Part shown: piece by piece, positions 17,637-26,112 of the stretch
How the letters are laid out: every line of letters starts with the position of its first letter
How positions within the stretch are numbered: the first letter of the stretch is position 1
Source: CAWIHK01 sp963835935
GTDB lineage: Bacteria; Bacteroidota; Ignavibacteria; UBA10030; CAVZMI01
Reading direction: 5' to 3'
Assembly: GCA_963835935.1 (NCBI GenBank)
Contig: CAWIHK010000001.1
Location: 868,001-932,000, forward strand
DNA: 64,000 nucleotides
Made by a program: the position numbers and the translations under genes
Notes under the pieces: generated by a model
What the model was told of the DNA's origin: nothing
Databases searched by the model: none
What the model saw: the letters and a program-made list of their open reading frames with translations, nothing else

Positions 17637-19874
17637 TCATCGTTTTTTATCCGCTTTGTTTTCATCGCGTTTTGGTTCAGGCCGGGGAGGAGGGGGTGGC
17701 GGCGGTGGTGGTGGAGGTGTTTTAAAACTTGATGCACGTTCGGCTGCCCGTTGGCGTACTTCGTTATCACGATCTATTGCTTGTTTTGTCTGCGTCTCAG
17801 ACGCCTTCTTCCATGTATTTTGATCACGCTGCTGCCAGCCTTGGGAAGTGCTGCGCAAAATGTTGCCGTCTGGAGTTGCATAGACATTATTCTCTGTTGT
17901 AGAAGAATGTGTCACGATTTGTTGTGCAGTTCTTGAATCCTGTCTCGGCTCAGGTTGAACGACAGGAGGAGTTACTGGTTTGATCGTCGGCCGAGGTTCG
18001 GTCGGAGTTGGCGGCCGATTTGTTGGCGGATTTATTCTAGGTGGTCTTGGTGTATTGCTTGCAATCGGACGCCTTATTCCGGAGCCTCTATTATCGTAAA
18101 GAGTTAAAGCGCGTTGATTGTTGAGAGTGCTTTTTATGTCGTTCGATGTTTTTCCGGCAGGTGTGGCAGTTGCTGTATGGTGATACACAGGATGGTATCC
18201 GTCACGATATACCGGCCTGGCTGGACGATAATACGGATGATCTTCTGCTGGACCCCACCATCCTCCGTGCTCAACTCTTGATTGATAAGCGAACCATCCG
18301 TACGGTTGTCCCCAGCCTTCATCGAAACACCAGCCTGTCCATGGATCGTAGTAAACGTTGAATCCCCACGTCCATGGTCTCGCATAATAAGCATGCCTGT
18401 ACCACGGATGATAATAATATCCTGTTCCGTACACGACCGTTCGGTTATATACATAACATCCGGTGTAACCTGCAGTGTATCCGACATAAACGATTTCAGG
18501 TGTGTAGGTGTACACGCGAACATAACGGACACAGAATAGGGGACAACTTGGTGGAATTGTATAAATAATTTCAGGGACGCTGATGCAAACTTCCCACGGA
18601 CCATAGGGACTCGTACTTTCAAACCATACTCCTCTATCGCAGTCGTAATATCGTCCATTGAGGCGAATAACTGCCGCCGATGTATTTACGGCGTAATCCA
18701 TTCCTGTGATCCCAATCGGTTCAAAAATAGGATCTCCGTCGTATTCAACATGAGTTGTTGTTCCCTGAATATCCACTTCTGCCATTTGAGGAATCTGTGC
18801 ATCATAGATAGCCTCTTTCGCCGGTACTGTCCCGGCCACATCTGCAAGCACATCATCGCGCGCGGATCCGGGAGGAATTTTTTTGAAATCTTCAGGAAGC
18901 TTGTCGGATGCAACAAATGTCCATAAGCCCGTCAATTTTTTTGATGTGTACCAACGTCCGGCAATGAGGATGAAATACTGTTGTGTATCAATCTCAAGAA
19001 ACAGCCGGCTGGGAGTATTGCTCGCATACAGAAGTCCGGTTCCTTGAATAGGCACAAACTGTATAGGGCCGTCAGTGGCAATTAATTCGGTAGGCACTGT
19101 ACTCACGACAATGTCCGGAACTTTCCCGGTTTTCGACACAATGTCGTTTGTCGTCGAATCTTCAATCGATCCTTCGTAGGATTTTGTTTGCTCGAAAAGA
19201 TCGACAACAGATTGCGGAGGAGTGTCTGTTCGATGCCATGGACCTTCGATCATTTTTGCACTGAACCAAAAATCTCCTCCATGAAGATAGAATTTATTGC
19301 CAGCAATATCCTGAACCAAAAAATATGGAGTATTGATAACACGCTTCAGCGATGTTCCGTTGTTCTCACTGAGAATTGGATCTCCGTCAATCTGAACGAG
19401 AACGGCAGGATGATCCATGACAATAATTTTTGGTGGATTCGATTCAAGTTCATGAGATGTATCCTTCTCTTTCTGTGCCGTCTCAACACTTTCAAGAAGC
19501 AGGTCGAGAGAAAAAGTGAGATCAAAGCGCGGTATCATTTCTTCTAACGCCGCGGCGATCTTTGCTGTGTCTGCATCGGTTCCCGAGGGGAATCTGACTC
19601 TTCGCACTTCCATCTCCTCGAGTTTCACTATCCGTGTCGGGCGATCGGTGAAGACTCTGCAATTCACCCAGATTGCTCCGAACAACGGCTCATCTTTTCC
19701 GGCCGGGACGATGGAAACTGCGGCACGTGCTTTCAGAGAATTCCCCGAGTACGACTCAATCTGAGGTTGGTACATCGTGATCGTACCTTCGGAAGACTGA
19801 ACTTCGCGAGGCCAATCTTGTGCATACAGCAATGTTGTCCAACATATCAGTAATGAAATCATTAAGTATTTCAT
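17637..19874 (-). CDS. Secreted Tyr/Trp/Pro-rich protein of unknown function
   Basis: The 745-residue protein has a signal peptide ending LLYAQ. Two or three repeated units of a small domain follow, with patterns such as VQIDGDPI...GTSLKRVINTPYFLVQD...FWFSAKMIEGPWHRTD and VEYDGDPIFEPI...RYYDCDRGVWFESTSPYGPWEV. Such repeats occur in proteins often labelled carbohydrate-binding family V/XII-like. Residues about 470-580 are extremely rich in Tyr, Trp and Gly (GTGYYYHPWYRHAYYARPW). The tail is Pro-rich and ends in a run of nine prolines and basic residues. I infer an envelope-associated surface protein with an aromatic adhesive or carbohydrate-contacting segment; the real role is unknown. GGAG lies seven bases before the ATG. 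Confidence 0.65.
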   Translation of the reverse strand: MKYLMISLLICWTTLLYAQDWPREVQSSEGTITMYQPQIESYSGNSLKARAAVSIVPAGKDEPLFGAIWVNCRVFTDRPTRIVKLEEMEVRRVRFPSGTDADTAKIAAALEEMIPRFDLTFSLDLLLESVETAQKEKDTSHELESNPPKIIVMDHPAVLVQIDGDPILSENNGTSLKRVINTPYFLVQDIAGNKFYLHGGDFWFSAKMIEGPWHRTDTPPQSVVDLFEQTKSYEGSIEDSTTNDIVSKTGKVPDIVVSTVPTELIATDGPIQFVPIQGTGLLYASNTPSRLFLEIDTQQYFILIAGRWYTSKKLTGLWTFVASDKLPEDFKKIPPGSARDDVLADVAGTVPAKEAIYDAQIPQMAEVDIQGTTTHVEYDGDPIFEPIGITGMDYAVNTSAAVIRLNGRYYDCDRGVWFESTSPYGPWEVCISVPEIIYTIPPSCPLFCVRYVRVYTYTPEIVYVGYTAGYTGCYVYNRTVVYGTGYYYHPWYRHAYYARPWTWGFNVYYDPWTGWCFDEGWGQPYGWFAYQSRVEHGGWWGPAEDHPYYRPARPVYRDGYHPVYHHTATATPAGKTSNDIKSTLNNQRALTLYDNRGSGIRRPIASNTPRPPRINPPTNRPPTPTEPRPTIKPVTPPVVQPEPRQDSRTAQQIVTHSSTTENNVYATPDGNILRSTSQGWQQRDQNTWKKASETQTKQAIDRDNEVRQRAAERASSFKTPPPPPPPPPPPRPEPKRDENKADKKR

Positions 19875-20287
19875 TGTATAGCTCCTTTTGTGATAGACCG
19901 CAGAAAATCTTTTACTGAAAACTTCAGTTTATCGTTATCTGTTTATATCTCTCTATATATATAACGAATGAAACTATAAAAAGGTTGTCATGAGGTTGGA
20001 TTACTTTTTCATTTTAGATTTTCATTCCGATGTTGTAGATCCTCTTTTGAAATTTACTCACCTCTAAAGAATTAAATTAATGAATTAGAAAATAGTAATC
20101 AAAGTATAACATCGACTCAATTTGGGATTTCAATAAAAGAACCTTGCGCACAGTGTTTCATGATAACAATTCAACATTTAAAAAAACATCTCGTACTTTA
20201 ATTCTACGGAATAGTTGAAGTAGTTCATCTAAAACTAGGTCTTAGAAGAATTCGTCTATGAATGTAGGTGCAATACATACATAAATA
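19875..20287. other. Intergenic region, no gene recognised
   Basis: This AT-rich stretch separates two minus-strand genes. It must hold the promoter of the 17637-19874 gene. I found no open frame with protein-like character and no RNA gene. Confidence 0.5.
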
Positions 20288-20325
20288 GAAAAATCCCAAC
20301 CGAAAATAACCGATTGGGATTTTTC
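20288..20325 (-). terminator. Rho-independent terminator after 20375-21085
   Basis: GAAAAATCCCAA (20288-20299) is a perfect 12-bp complement of TTGGGATTTTTC (20314-20325). Read on the minus strand, the stem ends in a T run, about 50 bases beyond the stop codon. Confidence 0.8.
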
Positions 20326-20374
20326 TATGTTAGGTACTATTTTTTTTTAGTTTCGTCAGCTTATAACCAAATAT

Positions 20375-21085
20375 CTACTGTGTGTACGATACGTCCCAGC
20401 TATCGCCTCCAGTAATCTCAAGTATATAATTACCGGCCGCTGGAATGTCCGCCGATGCTGTTTGTGTGGGTGAAGTTGAATTATGACAAAGGTAGTTCAC
20501 AAGATCACCAGTGTCAGCATTGTACAGGACAACCTGAAGGCGTGAAGAGAATTTGCCTTTTAGTTGCTGGTGCATTGTAAATTTCGCAGATCCTTTTTTC
20601 AGGTGGAAGAAAGGCGACACTCTATCTGTAGTACCACTGAAAGTAGTGTTGTTGGATATTGGAGTGGGCTTCGGGCTTTTTAAAATCTCGATAGTCCATG
20701 GCCCATCTGAGTTTTCTATATAGATCATATAATCTTCAGACTTTAATGTTCCCTTATGCTGGATTTTCTCGGTGGTATTTGGCCCCATCCAGTTGGTCAA
20801 TGATCCGCCGATCGTTTGTTTGTCGGTAATCATTTTTTGTGTAACAAGTGCAAGCTGGCAAATACTGTAAGCAGCTCCGGTGTATGAGATCTTAATAATA
20901 TACCAATCGTCTTTGCTAAGCGCGAATTTATCAGAAGCGATATTTTTACCCTTGTCCCCTTTGATAGTGATTTTATCAGCGGTTTGATTGACTGTGATAT
21001 TGGCAGTGGCTCTTTGCGTTAAAAGAGCAGTTGCCGTGAAAAGAATAGCTAAAATAAATATGATAGCCGAATATTTACCTTTCAT
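20375..21085 (-). CDS. Secreted beta-sandwich protein of unknown function
   Basis: The 236-residue protein has a signal peptide (MKGKYSAIIFILAILFTATALL, ending near RATA). Two beta-rich domains follow. The second (TTDRVSPFFHLKKGSAKFTM...SSRLQVVLYNADTGDLVNYL...IPAAGNYILEITGGDSWDVSY) resembles small jelly-roll domains of secreted FCB proteins. ATG 21085 has AAGGAG seven bases upstream; the frame is open further upstream without a ribosome site. A strong promoter and a terminator bracket it as a single-gene unit. The binding partner is unknown. Confidence 0.65.
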   Translation of the reverse strand: MKGKYSAIIFILAILFTATALLTQRATANITVNQTADKITIKGDKGKNIASDKFALSKDDWYIIKISYTGAAYSICQLALVTQKMITDKQTIGGSLTNWMGPNTTEKIQHKGTLKSEDYMIYIENSDGPWTIEILKSPKPTPISNNTTFSGTTDRVSPFFHLKKGSAKFTMHQQLKGKFSSRLQVVLYNADTGDLVNYLCHNSTSPTQTASADIPAAGNYILEITGGDSWDVSYTQ

Positions 21086-21135
21086 AACATGTCTCCTTAA
21101 GTAATCGGAATAGATTGCTAAAGATATTGAAATCA

Positions 21136-21164
21136 ATAATAGGAAAATGAATAATGGTTGTCAA
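21136..21164 (-). promoter_or_regulatory. Sigma-70-type promoter of 20375-21085
   Basis: On the minus strand, TTGACA (21164-21159) is followed after 17 bases by TATTAT (21141-21136). This is the full -35 consensus and five of six -10 bases, about 50 bases before the start codon. Confidence 0.7.
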
Positions 21165-21489
21165 GTAAGAACTCTAACTCTCATTTCGAAATAATCCGAC
21201 CTAATTTATGTAGATGGAGTCTCGCGCTCCGAGTAGGACGCTATAGTGGTTTTATAAAGCTGCTGAAAGTTTTTATTCCTTTCGCAATGCTTGCTTTTAA
21301 TTAAGCTCTCGTGTATTTTATTTACAGTTATTTCATTTTGAGGTTTCAGGTGATATAATGAGGTATCCCATCAATTACAATTCAATCTTTTTCCATCAAA
21401 TAAAAAAGAGGAAATTAACATAAACCATTGAGAACAATCGGATCAACCAATAAATGTTATTCACAAACTTAATAATGGAGGACCAACAA
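21165..21489. other. Divergent intergenic region, no gene recognised
   Basis: It separates the divergent secreted-protein genes 20375 and 21490. Nothing beyond the minus-strand promoter just to its left and the GGAGG ribosome site near 21477 could be supported. Confidence 0.4.
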
Positions 21490-21909
21490 ATGGAGAAAGT
21501 CAATATTCAATTCGGGAAAATTGTATTATCTATTATTGCGGTCTCAATCTTATTTATTTCTCTCATATCGACACAAGAGCAAATGATCGCGGGTCCGCTG
21601 AAATCCGGTAATGCTGTTCTGAGTAACCCATCTCCAATTTCTCCTGCTTCCGGAACAGTTTTCAACAGATATCCTCGCCGCACTTTATTGCGATGGAGCC
21701 CGGTAAAGGGAGCTGCAAGTTATATGGTTGAGGTTGAATACCAGGATACAAAATGGGAACCATTCATCCAAAAATCGACAGGCAAAGCTACAAGATTTGA
21801 GTTTGAATTTGTGGGTAAACAGTTAGGCCGCTGGAGAGTCTGGGCTGTCGGTTCTGATGGAACTGAAGGCAGAAAAAGCTCGTGGTGGATATTTAAGTAC
21901 ACAAAGTAA
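21490..21909 (+). CDS. Small secreted protein with a single fibronectin-III-like domain
   Basis: The 139-residue protein has an N-terminal hydrophobic segment (about 9-28; signal peptide or anchor). One beta-sandwich of Fn3-like type follows: PSPISPASGTVFNRYPRRTLLRWSPVKGAASYMVEVEY, ending RWRVWAVGSDGTEGRKSSWWIFKY. The xxLRWSPVxGAxxYxVEV pattern is usual in FCB envelope proteins. ATG 21490 has GGAGG eight bases upstream; earlier in-frame ATGs do not. A single-gene unit closed by a strong terminator. Function unknown. Confidence 0.65.
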   Translation: MEKVNIQFGKIVLSIIAVSILFISLISTQEQMIAGPLKSGNAVLSNPSPISPASGTVFNRYPRRTLLRWSPVKGAASYMVEVEYQDTKWEPFIQKSTGKATRFEFEFVGKQLGRWRVWAVGSDGTEGRKSSWWIFKYTK

Positions 21910-21928
21910 ATTGATCGTTTCTGAAAGC

Positions 21929-21970
21929 TAATATTAAGGCCTGATTTTTTTTGTTCAGGCCTTAATATTA
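21929..21970 (+). terminator. Strong hairpin terminator after 21490-21909
   Basis: A perfect 16-bp stem: TAATATTAAGGCCTGA (21929-21944) pairs with its exact complement at 21955-21970. The loop is T-rich. Confidence 0.75.
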
Positions 21971-22003
21971 AAAGACAACTTTTAATAGAACAAGTTTAGA
22001 TGT

Positions 22004-22053
22004 ATCCGCCGGCCTCGGCACGAACGGATATTATATACATTCACCCGGCGGAT
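22004..22053. repeat. GC-rich inverted repeat
   Basis: ATCCGCCGG (22004-22012) is a perfect inverted copy of CCGGCGGAT (22045-22053), separated by 32 AT-rich bases. It stands out from its AT-rich surroundings just before the sensor cluster. It could be a transcription barrier or a binding site; no function can be assigned. Confidence 0.35.
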
Positions 22054-22149
22054 ATTGTTTTGAGAGGCCAATATTTTATCGCGATAGAAGTAATAATTGA
22101 AAATACCGCTTGGCAATAGCTCAGAGGAATTCTCTTGTAATAAGCTTTC

Positions 22150-22523
22150 TTTATTTTTTTCCTGCTTATTATAAAATTTCAGAACGTTTCCAGAAATCGC
22201 GAAATATTACCTTTCATTGGCCTATGACAATTCAACTTGTTTTACTATTCTGCCGACAATATATCATAGAAAGTTATATCCAACATAGATATACTATCGA
22301 ACGAGTGCCGGGTGCTGTAGGGAAGTGTGCGTCCAATGGCGGTTTTATTCAAATCAAATAACGATCGACTTAAATCAACGTCAACTCATATGGAGCTGGA
22401 GGAGTAATCCTTTTAGAGGGATGTGTACAATCATTAGTGCATGCCCCAAAGGGAAATATTTTCGAGAGAAGAAAATATTTGTATCGAGTGAGACTGCTTG
22501 TTTTTGAAAATGTGAGGCGAAGA
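22150..22523 (+). repeat. Leader repeat copy A of the sensor cluster (promoter plus long 5' leader)
   Basis: About 370 bases ending at the start codon of sensor 1 recur before sensors 2, 3, 4 and 6. Conserved blocks are, in order: the AATCGCGAAATATTAC stretch; the promoter-like block with CAACTTGTTTTACTATTCTG; a hairpin TATATC-N7-GATATA (22275-22293); GGGAAGTGTG; and GAGGCGAAGA before the ATG. If transcription starts near 22272, the leader is about 250 nt, long enough for RNA-level control. Confidence 0.7.
22237..22265 (+). promoter_or_regulatory. Candidate promoter inside the sensor leader repeat
   Basis: TTGTTT-N17-TATATC can be read as a weak sigma-70 promoter (TATATT in copy B). The same bases also read as CAAC-N15-GCCGACAA (22233-22259), close to the sigma-28 pattern TAAA-N15-GCCGATAA. 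The block is conserved in all five leader copies, so a promoter is likely; which sigma factor uses it is open. Confidence 0.45.
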
Positions 22524-25500
22524 ATGAAGAAGAAAAAAGCGATTTTCATGCCGGTAATCGTATGGAGTATCGCGCTCATTCTTTCTACTGGTCAGTCTTA
22601 TTCTCAGAAGGGTGAGATTCAATTCGAAAGGATATCTACTGAATCCGGGCTATCCGAGAGTTCGGTATTGTGCATCTGTCAGGACAGCAAGGGTTTTTTA
22701 TGGTTTGGGACCTATGAAGGTTTAAATCGGTATGATGGATATACTTTTAAGGTGTATCAAAATGATCCTGAAAACCCATATAGTCTGAGCGAAAAAAATG
22801 TTAATTATATTATCGAGGATCATTTAGGTGTACTTTGGATTAGTACAGAAAATGGCCTCAATAGATTCGATCGGGAAAAAGAACAATTCATTCACTACAA
22901 AAACGATCCGAATAATTCGAACAGCATAAGCAATAATTTTATTCGTTATCTCTATGAAGACCGATCGGGGATTCTTTGGATAGGAACCCGAGGAGGTCTA
23001 AATCAATTCGACAGGAAAAATGGAAAATTTACACGTTACGTAAATGATCCAAAAGATCCCAAAAGTCTGAGTCAGAATAACGTATTATCGATTCTCGAGG
23101 ATAGCCATGGGCGTCTTTGGGTTGGTACCGATAACGGATTAAATTATTTTGACCGAAGCAAGGGGAAATTTATTCGTTACTTACATAATCCCAATAATCC
23201 TAACAGCATAAGTCAGAATAGCGTCTATAGAATCTACGAAGATCGAGCAGGAGATCTGTGGATCGGGACATGGGGCGGCGGATTAAATAGGTTTGATCCT
23301 CAGAAGAATTTGTTTATACGTTATCAGAACAATCCGAACGATCCTAATAGTTTGAGTAACAATATTGTGAGAGCTATTTTTGAAGATCATTTTAGAAATC
23401 TTTGGATAGGTACAGACGGCGGCGGACTCGAAAAATATGTTGCCGGTTCTAAAATTGGAGGTAAAAATCAATTTCTTCATTATAAAAACAATATTCAAGA
23501 TCCCACAAGTATTAGCGGTAATTCTGTGCTTTCAATATTTGAAGATAAAGTTGGCATACTATGGATAGGAACAAATTTTAATGGCATCAATAAATATAAT
23601 CCTTGGAAAAGACAATTCACGCTTTACAGAAATCATCTTAATGACGCGAACAGTTTATGTAAGAATACGGTTCTTGCTGTTTGTGAGGACAGTCAGGGAA
23701 TGATCTGGATAGGAACTAATGGTGGAGGTTTAGATTGTTTAGACCGGGGAAAAAATCGATTTACTCACTATGTTTATGATCCCAAGAATTCTCACAGTAT
23801 AAGTAATAATACGATCAGAAGTATCTTTGAAGATAGTCACAAAAGGTTGTGGATTGGCACTGATGTTGGGTTAAATTATTTTGACAGGCAGGCAGGGAAA
23901 TTCATCCGATATCGAGTTGATCCCGATAATCCTCACACTAATACTGCATGGAGCATCTATGAAGACCGGAGAGGAAATATGTGGGTCGGAACTTTCGGCG
24001 GAGGAATAATTCGGTTCGATTATGCAAAGGAAGAATTTATTCGTTATGCTCACGATCAAAATAACCCGAAGAGCCTAAGCGACAATTTTATTTGGACGAT
24101 GTATGAGGATTCCTCCGGAAACTTTTGGATAGGAACCTATGCGGGAGGCTTAGACCGTCTTGATCGTGAAAAAGAAATATTTTTTCATTATCAGTCTGAT
24201 AGTCGGAATTCCAACAGCATAAGTAATAATAAAGTTATTTGTCTCCATGAAGATCGCACAGGTATAATCTGGTTAGGCACCTCCAACGGTCTCAATAAAT
24301 TTGATCGAAATACTGAAACTTTTCATCGGTACAACGTAAGCGACGGATTTCCAAGCAACAGTTTACAGGGAATGCTGGAAGATGATCATGGCAATCTCTG
24401 GATCGGCACAATTTATGGATTATCTAAATTTGATCCTCGCACAATGAAGGTTATTAACTACTTTGAAAGCTATGGACTTCAAAGCAATGAGTTTGGAACA
24501 AATGCCTGTTGTAAACTTAAAAGCGGAGAGATGGTTTTTGGCGGCGTTGGCGGTTTTAATATTTTTCACCCGGACAGTATACATGCTGATACCTCTCGTC
24601 CACCAGTTGTGATTACCGATTTTCAAATTATTAATAAACCTGTTCCTATAGGCGAGGAAATTGATGGACGCACAATTCTTCAACGATCCATTTCAGAGTG
24701 CGACGAGATTCATCTTTCTTATAAAGAGAATGTTTTTTCTTTTGAATTTGCAGGTCTTCAGTATGTTTCACCAAAAGGTAATCTCTATGCGTATATGATG
24801 GAAGGATTTGATAAAGGATGGAATTACACAAATGCAAACCGGCGTTTTGTAACATATACTAATTTGCCTGGAGGTACGTATACATTTCGTGTCAAAGCTT
24901 CGAATAATCAAGGCGTATGGAATAATGAGGGAGCTTCCATTCGAATCATCATCACTCCTCCTTTTTGGAAAACAATGTGGTTCTATGGACTTCTGTTCAT
25001 TTTGTTTTTATGTATAGTTTACTGGATCTTCCGATGGCGAGTACAAGCCAGAGACCTGGCGGCGCAAAGACGGATGGAAGAGGTTCTTACTCGAGATCGC
25101 AACCTTCTCCGGACATTAATCGACAACTTGCCGGATTACATTTATATCAAGGATAATGAATCTCGATTTGTTGTAGCCAATACGGCTATGGTACATAAAT
25201 TTGGATTTAATCTTCAAGATGAATTAATAGGGAAATCGGATTTCGACCTCTTTCCGCTTGAGTTGGCGGAGAAATACTATGCTGGTGAACAGAAAATTAT
25301 TCAGTTCGGAGAGGGAATTTACGACTATGAAGGTCCAACGGTAGACAAAGTCAAAGGTGAGAAAGATAGATGGGTCTCAACGACCAAAGTGCCTCTTCAT
25401 GATGCTCAAGGAAAAATTATCGGTACCGTATGTATAGGACGTGATATCACCGAACGTAGAAAAGCCGAAACCGAGCGCGAGAAGCTCATCACGGAGCTTA

Positions 25501-25697
25501 AGAGTGCGCTTGCCGATGTCAAGTTATTAAGCGGCTTAGTCCCTATCTGTGCGAACTGTAAGAAGATTCGTGATGATAAGGGATATTGGACACAAGTCGA
25601 AGCGTTCATCCAAGACCGGTCAGATGCCAGGTTCACACATAGTATATGCCCGGATTGTGTGGCGAAATTGTATCCTGAGTTGGCTAAGAAGGTTTGA
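22524..25697 (+). CDS. Sensor 1: 14-blade propeller / Y_Y_Y / TM / PAS / CxxC-tail protein
   Basis: The 1057-residue protein starts with a signal peptide (to about SYSQ). I count 14 two-component-regulator-propeller blades (about 40-690; core LWIGT..GLN.FD), i.e. two seven-bladed propellers. A Y_Y_Y domain (about 690-815), one membrane helix (about 820-842), a PAS domain (about 862-975, LIDNLPDYIYIKD to GRDITERRKA), a short coiled coil and the tail GLVPICANCKKIRDD...FTHSICPDC follow. The periplasmic part is that of hybrid two-component sensors, but no histidine kinase, receiver or HTH follows. GAGG is six bases before ATG 22524. A GTG at 22437 would add residues that break the signal peptide. 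Blade 9 is about three residues shorter than in sensor 4 (NPHTNTAW against NPHSISNNTAW). Confidence 0.85.
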   Translation: MKKKKAIFMPVIVWSIALILSTGQSYSQKGEIQFERISTESGLSESSVLCICQDSKGFLWFGTYEGLNRYDGYTFKVYQNDPENPYSLSEKNVNYIIEDHLGVLWISTENGLNRFDREKEQFIHYKNDPNNSNSISNNFIRYLYEDRSGILWIGTRGGLNQFDRKNGKFTRYVNDPKDPKSLSQNNVLSILEDSHGRLWVGTDNGLNYFDRSKGKFIRYLHNPNNPNSISQNSVYRIYEDRAGDLWIGTWGGGLNRFDPQKNLFIRYQNNPNDPNSLSNNIVRAIFEDHFRNLWIGTDGGGLEKYVAGSKIGGKNQFLHYKNNIQDPTSISGNSVLSIFEDKVGILWIGTNFNGINKYNPWKRQFTLYRNHLNDANSLCKNTVLAVCEDSQGMIWIGTNGGGLDCLDRGKNRFTHYVYDPKNSHSISNNTIRSIFEDSHKRLWIGTDVGLNYFDRQAGKFIRYRVDPDNPHTNTAWSIYEDRRGNMWVGTFGGGIIRFDYAKEEFIRYAHDQNNPKSLSDNFIWTMYEDSSGNFWIGTYAGGLDRLDREKEIFFHYQSDSRNSNSISNNKVICLHEDRTGIIWLGTSNGLNKFDRNTETFHRYNVSDGFPSNSLQGMLEDDHGNLWIGTIYGLSKFDPRTMKVINYFESYGLQSNEFGTNACCKLKSGEMVFGGVGGFNIFHPDSIHADTSRPPVVITDFQIINKPVPIGEEIDGRTILQRSISECDEIHLSYKENVFSFEFAGLQYVSPKGNLYAYMMEGFDKGWNYTNANRRFVTYTNLPGGTYTFRVKASNNQGVWNNEGASIRIIITPPFWKTMWFYGLLFILFLCIVYWIFRWRVQARDLAAQRRMEEVLTRDRNLLRTLIDNLPDYIYIKDNESRFVVANTAMVHKFGFNLQDELIGKSDFDLFPLELAEKYYAGEQKIIQFGEGIYDYEGPTVDKVKGEKDRWVSTTKVPLHDAQGKIIGTVCIGRDITERRKAETEREKLITELKSALADVKLLSGLVPICANCKKIRDDKGYWTQVEAFIQDRSDARFTHSICPDCVAKLYPELAKKV

Positions 25698-25744
25698 ATT
25701 TATTTTACGGCTTGGTCTATCCGATTATACCTCTTAAACTAAAT

Positions 25745-26112
25745 CCGACTATTTATTATAGAATTTCCAATCGTTTCCCAAAATCGTAAAATATTACTTC
25801 TCATTAATCTAAGCCAATTCAACTTGTTTTAGTATTCTTCCGACAATATATTATAAAAAGCTATATCCAACATAGATATACTATCGAACGAATATCGAGT
25901 TGCTTTAGGGAAGTGTGTGTTCAATGTTGGTCTTATTCAAATAAAATAAATATCGATACTTAATTCAATGTCAACTCATGCGGGGCTGGAGGAGTCATCT
26001 TTTTCAGGAATGGGTATAATCATGAGTGCATGTTCCAAATGGAAATATTTTCGAGAGAAGAAAAGATTTTGATCGAGTGAGACTACATATTGTTGAAAAT
26101 GCGAGGCGAAGA
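25745..26112 (+). repeat. Leader repeat copy B
   Basis: The segment between sensors 1 and 2 repeats copy A over nearly its full length, including TTGTTT-N17-TATATT and the TATATC-N7-GATATA hairpin at 25862-25880. It contains GGGTATAATC near 26010, a perfect TATAAT that could be an alternative -10. A short reading frame starting MSACSKWKYF overlaps the region before the sensor start. Confidence 0.7.

Noticed and set aside
22437..22523. GTG-initiated N-terminal extension of sensors 1, 2 and 6 (starting MHAPKG or MHVPNG)
   Set aside because: It would bury the signal peptide and is missing from sensors 3 and 4 because of the leader deletion; its similarity reflects duplicated leader DNA.
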